This document shows positions 58,322 through 64,000 of a stretch of DNA of 64,000 nt, piece after piece (position 1 is the first letter of the stretch; every line of letters begins with the position of its first letter). The translations under genes were made by a program, and so were the position numbers. Origin of the DNA: Aureococcus anophagefferens (lineage: Eukaryota; Sar; Pelagophyceae; Pelagomonadales; Pelagomonadaceae); NCBI RefSeq assembly GCF_000186865.1, contig NW_008705565.1, positions 1,387,686 to 1,451,685 on the forward strand, written 5' to 3'. Below the pieces are notes generated by a model that was given only the letters and a program-made list of their open reading frames with translations, did no database searches and was not told where the DNA came from.

Positions 58322-58390
58322 CGCTCGATCCCACGCCGCCCCGGGACTTTCGTAGACCTGCTCATCTTAGCGCGCTCGATCCCACGCCGC
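58322..58390. repeat. 18-bp direct repeat at convergent gene ends
   Basis: CGCTCGATCCCACGCCGC occurs at 58322-58339 (between genes) and 58373-58390 (last codons of the minus-strand gene), 51 bp apart. It may be a slippage duplication. Confidence 0.75.
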
Positions 58391-60024
58391 GCCAAAGTCG
58401 AAGTCGAGCTCCGCGGTGGGCCACCAGCGGTGGTGCTGCGGGAAGACGCCGCGCTTGCGGACGCTCCGGGGCACGGCGTTGAGCGTCTGGGCGGTCACGG
58501 GCCGGTTGAAGGCGACGAGCGCGACGACGTCGCCGGCCTCGAAGCGCCAGTCGTCGCAGGCCGTGAAGTTTTTTCGTCGGAGCTGCGCTCGGCCGTAGAA
58601 GCGGTCCGCGGACGCCGAGTAGGCGTTGCGCGACCGGTACCAGCAGCGGACGTGGCTCCTGTGGCGCGCGAGGAGCGAGGCCATGAGCGCCGACGTGTTC
58701 CAGCCCAGGGGCGCGAGCGGCACGTCGCGGCCCACGGTGCCGCTGTTGTTCGACGCCCAGCGCGCGTGGCGCCGGCCGATGGCGTTGCGCGACGAGCACG
58801 CGTCGCCGCAGGCATTTAGCACGTCCGCGGGCAGCACGGCGTCCGCGGGCGCGTCGAGCACCCAGAAGTCCGACGGCGCGACGCCGTGGCTGTGGAACCA
58901 CGACGTCTCGAAGCGGCCGCCGACGGGCAGGACGTAGGAGAACCACGCGACGCTCTCGCCGGTGACGTCGTAGAGCGCACCGTCGCCGCCCACGGCGAAG
59001 TCGAGCTGGAAGAGGGGCGCGTAGGGCGTCCGCGGCCGCACCCAGGTCCGCCCGTACTCGTAGTAGAGCCGCACGGGCCCGCCGGGCGGCACGTGCTCGA
59101 GCACGGAGTTGGACCAGAAGTCGACGCCGGGGTAGCGCGGGAAGCCCGTGCGGGCCGGGAGCTTGACGTAGTAGCAGGCCGTCGCCTTGTCGTCGAGGTC
59201 GCCGCGGCAGCCGTAGAAGTCGCCGTTGAAGCCCGGCGTGTTCGTCGACGTCTGGATGTACTCGTCCTTGCCCGCGAGCGCGCGCTCCGGGAGGAAGGCG
59301 ACGGGGTTGAAGCCGAAGAAGGGCGACCCGGGCGTCTCGTAGCCGAGGGCCTCGGGGAAGCCCACGAGGAACGTCGCGCTGTGGTGCGGGTGCACGGGCG
59401 GGTACGTCAGGGGCCGCCGCGCTCGTCGACGTAGCCGTCGACGGCCTCGACGAGGTACCAGGTGTCGTTGCCCGGCGGCGGCCCCGCGGGCACGAAGAAG
59501 TCGTTGATGATCTTCGACGGGCTCAGCGTGATGGGCCCGAGCCGCGTCACGTAGGTCTCGAAGGCGTCGCCCGACGCCGCGTCCTCGCGGCTCCAGGAGC
59601 AGACGGACGCGTTGAGCAGGTACTGGGACCACTGGTTGTACATGTTCTTCGACTTCCAGCGCGGCCCGGCGAAGGCGCCGCCGTAGCCGTTGGCGAGGTA
59701 GCGCCGCGTGTGGCGGAAGACGTCCTCGGGCGGCGACCACGCGCACGCGTCGCGCCGCGCCGCGTAGGCGCCGACGTAGGCGTCCGGCGCGCTGTAGCGG
59801 AAGCCCTGCACCTCCCAGCCCGCGGGCGGCACGAAGGCCGCGTCGCTCGCCGCCCACGTGTCCTTCGCGTCGCGCAGGGGCTGCCGCTCGTCGCCGCCGC
59901 TGCGGTACCCGGGCGCCCAGTTGCCGTGGGCCTTGCGGGGCGCCGCGACGTGGACGCGCTTCTTCGTCGACGACTTTTTCGCCGCGCCGCTGGCGGCGTG
60001 CAAGAGGAGCAGCGCGGCGAGCAT
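58367..60024 (-). CDS. secreted His-rich protein, unknown family, with apparent frameshift
   Basis: ATG at 60024 with a signal peptide (MLAALLLLHAASGAAKK). The first frame runs to YLVEAVDGYVDERGGP and hits TGA at about 59409. One base later the other frame continues LTYPPVHPHHSATFLVGFPE and stays coding-like to the TAA at 58367. Inserting one C in the CCCC run at about 59411-59414 would join them, so this looks like a single-base deletion or assembly error; an intron does not fit. The joined protein is about 552 residues with His-containing motifs (HPHHS, SWFHSHG) and several Cys and N-glycosylation-type sites. It recalls copper-dependent monooxygenase-like secreted proteins, but I cannot assign it. 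Confidence 0.6.
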
Positions 60025-60077
60025 CGCTCTATGGCAGGTGCGAGAGCGCCATCATCGCGGGCTGCATCGATGCGGCA

Positions 60078-60197
60078 TCATCGTCGTGAGCCCAGGGCGT
60101 CGGAGCTCATGATCGAGAAGGGCTCGATGTCCCCGGGATCGAGGCAGTAGGAGCTGCTCGCGTAGGCGCCCGCGTCACCGCCGCCCTCCGGGCTCAT
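60078..60197 (-). CDS. possible small ORF (39 residues)
   Basis: ATG at 60197, TGA at 60078-60080. The translation (MSPEGGGDAGAYASSSYCLD, then PGDIEPFSIMSSDALG) has a non-repetitive, coding-like composition unlike the shadow frames. It could be a micro-protein, a stray exon of the gene below it on the same strand, or a relic. Nothing else is recognised in 60025-60381 apart from an AT-rich patch at 60290-60375 that probably holds the promoter of the kelch gene. Confidence 0.25.
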   Translation of the reverse strand: MSPEGGGDAGAYASSSYCLDPGDIEPFSIMSSDALGSRR

Positions 60198-60381
60198 CGC
60201 CTAGGCGCGGCGGGGGCGCCGGGCATGCGGCGCGGGGCCCGAGGGCTGCCCCCCATTGCATTGTCTGTGTAATTGGAGCAGGTGTGCAAGGGCCTTCCTT
60301 GACGATTGGCATCAAATTACACAAAATAAAGATATGACATTTCCTTTATACCGGCTAAGACATCAATATCTCCAATACACG

Positions 60382-61623
60382 ATGGTGCCGGCCAGCGGCC
60401 TCGCCGCCGCCGCCGACGACGCGCGGTTGCAGTCACAAACGATGAAGGTGCTGCTCGGCGGCATCGGCGCCGCCGCCGACGACGCGCGGCTGCAGCGCTG
60501 GGGCCACAGCGCCGTGCGCGTCGGCGCGCGCGTCGCCGTCTTCGGCGGCTACGGCGGCGCGAAGCCGAAGCGCTGCGGCGACGTGCTGCTCGTCGACGCG
60601 AGCGGCGCCGTCGAGGAGGCGGCAATCGCGGCGGACGCGGCGGCGCCGGCGGCGCGCGAGCAGCACGCCGCGGCGGGCTGGCGGGACGGCTTCGTCGCCT
60701 TCGGCGGCCGCGCGGATCCCGCGAAGCCGTTCCGCGACGCGTGGACCTGCGCCGTCGCCGGCGACGCGTGCGCCTGGACGGCCGTCGACGCGGCGGGCGA
60801 CGCGCCGCCGGCGCGCTGGGCGCACGCGCTGCTGCCGCTGCCCGGCGGCGACGCGTTCCTCGTGATCGGCGGCCGCGACGCCGTCGGCGCGCTCGAGGGC
60901 GACGCGTGGTCGCTCGCGCTCGACGGCGCGGGCACGGGGACGTGGGCGCCCGTCGCCTGCGAGAACGGGCCCGTCCACGCGCCGGCCTGCTGCGGCGCGA
61001 CGCGCGACGGCGCGATTTTAGTGTTCGGCGGCGGCGGCGGCGTCGCCGCGCGGACGCTGGAGGGCGGCGCGTGGCGCGCGGTCGCGTGCGACGACGCGGC
61101 GGCGGAGCAGTTGGAGAGAGACGGCGGCGCCGTCTGCGCGACGGGCGCCGACGGCGAGCTGCTTCTGGTCGGCGGCGCGCCCCGCGCGCACGCCGAGCCC
61201 TGCCGCGCGCCGGGCCCGCCGCCGGCACCGCGGCCCGAGCTCGCGGACGCGGCCGTGTTGCGCTTCGACGGCGAGACGGTCGCGCTCGCGGCCGCGGCGA
61301 CCGTCGACGGCGACGGGCGCTATCCGGTCGACGCCGCGGCGGCGGAGCTCGGCGACGGCGTGTTGGTGCTCGGCGGCGGCGTGCCCTACCTCTTCGGCCC
61401 CGTCTTCGGCGCGAGCTTCGCCGTGCGCTTCGATCGCGCGGCGGTCGCGGCGGGCGCGGACGCGGTTTCGGACGCGGCGGCGGACGCGGCCGCGGCGACG
61501 GACGCGAACGAGCCGTCGGACGAGGCGACGGTCGACCCGCCGGAAAGCCCGCCGGAGCCGCCGCCAGCATCGGCCGCGGAGAAGTCCACGGAGCCCGCGC
61601 CGCCGACGCCTCCCCCGGGGTAA
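60382..61623 (+). CDS. kelch-repeat (beta-propeller) protein
   Basis: 413 residues from the ATG at 60382; in-frame ATGs at 60334 and 60439 are alternatives. Kelch-type repeats: HSAVRVGARVAVFGGYGG; DGFVAFGGRAD; AHALLPLPGGDAFLVIGG; GAILVFGGGGG; DGVLVLGGGVPY. The N-terminus contains a local duplication (AAAADDARLQ twice, from 60410 and 60471). The C-terminus is Pro/Glu/Ala-rich and disordered. Kelch propellers are binding platforms. It is followed 118 bp later by a second kelch gene, but the two are not close copies. Confidence 0.75.
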   Translation: MVPASGLAAAADDARLQSQTMKVLLGGIGAAADDARLQRWGHSAVRVGARVAVFGGYGGAKPKRCGDVLLVDASGAVEEAAIAADAAAPAAREQHAAAGWRDGFVAFGGRADPAKPFRDAWTCAVAGDACAWTAVDAAGDAPPARWAHALLPLPGGDAFLVIGGRDAVGALEGDAWSLALDGAGTGTWAPVACENGPVHAPACCGATRDGAILVFGGGGGVAARTLEGGAWRAVACDDAAAEQLERDGGAVCATGADGELLLVGGAPRAHAEPCRAPGPPPAPRPELADAAVLRFDGETVALAAAATVDGDGRYPVDAAAAELGDGVLVLGGGVPYLFGPVFGASFAVRFDRAAVAAGADAVSDAAADAAAATDANEPSDEATVDPPESPPEPPPASAAEKSTEPAPPTPPPG

Positions 61624-61741
61624 CGTTGTAGCACACATTGCCTCCTTGAAGCGCCTCCCGAGCCCGAGGAGCTTGCGCTTCCGCCCACAGCGTCGTCGCA
61701 GGGCGTCGCGGGAGGGGGGTGAGAACCGGCCGCTCGCCAGG

Positions 61742-63187
61742 ATGCGGGCCTGGCTGCGCGTGACGCACGACGAGGGCCCCTGCCAGCGGAGCCTCCACGT
61801 CGCGGCGATCTGGCGCGACAAGATGCTGTGCTTCGGGGGCTACGACGGGTCGAACCGCGTCAACGACTGCTGGGAGTTCGACTTCGGGAAGCGGTCCTGG
61901 TCCCTCGTCGTGCCCGCGTCCGGGTCCCCGCCGACGCCGCGGGACCGCCACGTCGCCGTCGTCTGGGGCTCGAGCTTCTACGTCTTCGCGGGCTTCGACG
62001 GCACGTCGCGCGTGAACGACTTCCACGAGTTCTCCTTCGGGAGCTCGAGCTGGGCGCCCGTGCGCGCCCTGAGCGGGCTGGCGCCGTCGCCGCGCCACTC
62101 CCACGCCGCCGTCGTCTACCACGACTCGCTCTACGTCTTCGGCGGCTACGACGGGAGCTACCGCTGCGACTTCCACGAGTTCAACTTCGTGACCTGCGCG
62201 TGGAGCCCCATCACGTCCGACGGCCGCGTGCCGCGGGCGCGCTACCGCGCGACGACGGTCGTCCACGAGCACGCCATGTACCTCTTCGGGGGCCACGACG
62301 GCACGCGGCACCTCAACGACGTCCACGTCTTCGACTTCGGCGCGCGCGCATGGAGCGGGCTCCAGGCCGAGGGGCCGGCGCCCATCCCCCGCGACTCCCA
62401 CGTCGCCGTGACCCACGGCCACTCCATGTTCGTCTTCGGCGGGTCCACGGGCTCCGCGATGAACGACTTCCACGAGCTCCGCCTCGACGCGCGCAAGTGG
62501 CAGCCCGTGCAGGCGTCCGGCTACGCGCCGGGCCACCGCTTCTGCCACGTCGCCGTCGTCCACAAGGACTCGCTCTACGTCTTCGGGGGCTACGACGGCT
62601 CGAACCGCCTCAACGACTTCCTCGAGTTCAAGTTCGGCTTCGGCGGCACGGACATCCCCGCGTCGTCGCTCATCACGGACCTGCGGCAGCTCGTGGACTC
62701 GGAGACGCTGAGCGACGTGACCTTCCTCGTCGACGGCCTGCCCGTGCGCGCCCACAAGGTGTTGTGCATGCGCTGCTCCTACTTCCGCGCGCTCTTGACG
62801 GGCGAGATGCTCGAGAGCCGCGCGTCCGAGATCGCGATCAACGACGTGCGCCACCCCATCTTCCTCGCGTTGCTGGAGTACCTCTACACGGACAACGTCG
62901 ACATCGCGCTGGACATCGCCATGGAGCTCTTCCAGGCCGCGGACCAGTTCGGCGTCGAGCGGCTCAAGCGCATGTGCGAGTCGAAGATGCTCGCGTCCAT
63001 CCACGTCGAGAACGCGGCGACCATCTTCCACGCCGCGGACCAGCACGCGGCCAAGAGCCTCCGCGAGAAGTGCCTCAACTTCATCCTCACGAACTTCGAC
63101 GCGGTCACGCGCACCGCGTCCTTCGAGGAGATGGGCCGCGTCAACGTCGAGCTCGTCTTCGAGATCCTCAAGTCCCGCTCCAACTAG
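61742..63187 (+). CDS. kelch-BTB protein (probable cullin-3 adaptor)
   Basis: 481 residues, ATG at 61742 (an in-frame ATG at 61646 would add 32 basic residues). Six kelch repeats fill residues 15-305, with LYVFGGYDGS appearing several times. A BTB/POZ domain follows at about 320-420 (LVDSETLSDVTFLVDGLPVR AHKVLCMRCSYFRALLTG) and the start of a BACK-like helical region (MCESKMLASIHVENAATIFH). Kelch before BTB is the LZTR1-like order, the reverse of KLHL proteins. BTB domains recruit cullin-3 and kelch binds the substrate. Its less Ala-rich, well-conserved sequence makes this one of the clearest calls in the window. Confidence 0.92.
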   Translation: MRAWLRVTHDEGPCQRSLHVAAIWRDKMLCFGGYDGSNRVNDCWEFDFGKRSWSLVVPASGSPPTPRDRHVAVVWGSSFYVFAGFDGTSRVNDFHEFSFGSSSWAPVRALSGLAPSPRHSHAAVVYHDSLYVFGGYDGSYRCDFHEFNFVTCAWSPITSDGRVPRARYRATTVVHEHAMYLFGGHDGTRHLNDVHVFDFGARAWSGLQAEGPAPIPRDSHVAVTHGHSMFVFGGSTGSAMNDFHELRLDARKWQPVQASGYAPGHRFCHVAVVHKDSLYVFGGYDGSNRLNDFLEFKFGFGGTDIPASSLITDLRQLVDSETLSDVTFLVDGLPVRAHKVLCMRCSYFRALLTGEMLESRASEIAINDVRHPIFLALLEYLYTDNVDIALDIAMELFQAADQFGVERLKRMCESKMLASIHVENAATIFHAADQHAAKSLREKCLNFILTNFDAVTRTASFEEMGRVNVELVFEILKSRSN

Positions 63188-63347
63188 GTGCGCGTTACCC
63201 GCCCCTTTCTTGTCTTGCTCCTGGGGGTCTTGGCCGGTCGCGCGCCAGCTTGTAACTTCAACATCTCACGTTGCTCTAACGAAGCCGAGTGTGCCGCGTC
63301 TTCGTTGCAATGGGCAGCGCAATGGTCAGGGCAGCCTAAACGCCGCG

Positions 63348-64000
63348 ATGGGGGTCGACGAGATGACGGAGGAGCTGCGGCGGAAGCACATCGAGACCCT
63401 GGAGGTCCTGCAGGAGTTCCAGGACGAGAACGACGCGCTCAAGTCGAAGCTCGCCGGCTCGGCGGCCTCCGAGGTCGAGGCGCTGCGCGCGTCGCTCGCG
63501 TCGGCGACGTCCGGCCGCGAGGCCGCCGAGGCCAAGGCCGAGGCCGCCGCCGCGTCGGCCAAGGAGGCGGCGAAGAAGCAGCGGTCCGCGGAGAACGGCC
63601 TGCGGACCGAGCGGTCGCTTCGCGCGGCCGAGACCGCCGAGGCCGAGGCCGCGGCCGCCGCGAGCGCGGACGCGATCCGGCGCCTCGAGCACGAGCGCGA
63701 CGACGCCGTGCACGCCGCCGCGGCCCGCGCCGACGCCGACGCCAAGCAGGTCGCGGCGCTCGAGGCGAACGCGGCCGAGTCGGCGCGCGAGCTCGAGAAG
63801 GCGCGCGTCGTCGCCGCGGCCTACAAGGCCGCCAACGAGCAGGACTCGGGCCGCGCGGATGCGCTGGACCAGGAGAAGGCCGCCCTCGCCGAGAAGCTGC
63901 GGCGCATGACGACGCACCAGTACGAGCTCGGCGAGCGCGCGCGCGAGCACGAGGCCGCGGCGGCCGCGGCGCGCGCGGAGCTCCTCGCGGCGTCGCGGAA
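63348..64000 (+). CDS. coiled-coil protein, 5' part only (runs off the right edge)
   Basis: The ATG at 63348 opens a frame that is still open at 64000 (217 codons visible). The N-terminus (MGVDEMTEELRRKHIETLEV LQEFQDEN) is non-repetitive. The rest is an almost unbroken Ala/Glu/Lys/Arg heptad pattern, a long coiled coil (LKSKLAG; RLEHERDDAVHAAAARADAD; LAEKLRRMTTHQYELGERA). No specific family is assignable; centrosomal, ciliary or golgin-like roles are possible. Confidence 0.7.
   Translation, partial: MGVDEMTEELRRKHIETLEVLQEFQDENDALKSKLAGSAASEVEALRASLASATSGREAAEAKAEAAAASAKEAAKKQRSAENGLRTERSLRAAETAEAEAAAAASADAIRRLEHERDDAVHAAAARADADAKQVAALEANAAESARELEKARVVAAAYKAANEQDSGRADALDQEKAALAEKLRRMTTHQYELGERAREHEAAAAAARAELLAASR

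Noticed and set aside
60317..63046. Arg-rich antisense ORF across both kelch genes
   Set aside because: It is the complement of strongly conserved kelch/BTB coding sequence and has no recognisable domain.
63250..63340. Possible introner remnant (CTTCAACATC, GTGTGCCGCG, TCAGGGCAGCC) upstream of the last gene
   Set aside because: Only short scattered matches. No inverted ends, no direct repeat and no interrupted reading frame.

Overview
The window is nuclear DNA from a GC-rich, gene-dense eukaryote, most likely a pelagophyte alga close to Aureococcus anophagefferens. The evidence is: about 35 mostly intron-poor genes with eukaryotic products (formins, AGC kinases, CDC14 and MPS1 cell-cycle enzymes, a G-protein gamma subunit, CAP-Gly, BTB and MYND domains); AP2 and SH3-like modules common in stramenopiles; very short intergenic gaps; and, most tellingly, short transposon-like 'introner' introns with inverted ends and target-site duplications, as described for Aureococcus. 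The species name is an inference. A 50-base N run at 28485-28534 marks a draft-assembly gap.

Layout. 1-3.4 kb: a divergent pair, an unknown membrane protein (cut by the window edge) and an EF-hand/cyclic-nucleotide-binding/RGS protein, each carrying an introner. 3.6-11.5 kb: a CAP-Gly formin, a DUF1244-MogA fusion, an F-box-like protein and a small membrane protein. 11.9-20.8 kb: a small membrane protein, a 2146-residue RING/zinc-finger/Tudor/AP2/PDZ protein and an AGC kinase. 21-30.7 kb: a secreted FN3/PA protein (degenerate introner), a PDZ-SH3-FH2 formin (introner of a second family), an ankyrin-MYND protein (broken by the gap) and a GT32-like glycosyltransferase. 30.8-40.2 kb: CDC14 phosphatase (introner), a triple CCCH protein, a DEK_C/TFIIS-N nuclear protein, a secreted three-repeat SOD-like protein and an M16 metalloprotease. 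40.4-52.4 kb: an Smr protein, a UBA-AGC kinase, a class 3 lipase, an ankyrin protein, an unknown membrane protein, a PIP-box plus WD40 (CMR1/WDR76-like) protein, an ARM-RING protein, a Pro/Ala-rich protein and a two-exon G gamma subunit. 52.5-64 kb: a multi-pass membrane protein, a stretch of possible gene relics, a TPR-MPS1-like kinase, a BtuF-like substrate-binding protein, a frameshifted secreted protein, two kelch proteins and a coiled-coil protein that runs off the end.

The genes do not form one pathway. Two themes recur: cytoskeleton and cell-cycle control (two formins, CDC14, MPS1, PIP-box WD40) and signalling (G gamma, RGS, two AGC kinases). Genes alternate strand. Divergent starts lie about 100-210 bp apart, and convergent stops are often only 1-10 bp apart.

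The most notable content is the introners. Five copies lie inside coding sequence. Three have an exact 9-bp direct repeat at both ends. In those three, cutting at a GT or GC in the left repeat and after an AG at the element's right end restores the original codons exactly. Four of the five appear to use GC-AG borders. Two different terminal inverted repeats sit on a related internal body, which points to two introner subfamilies.
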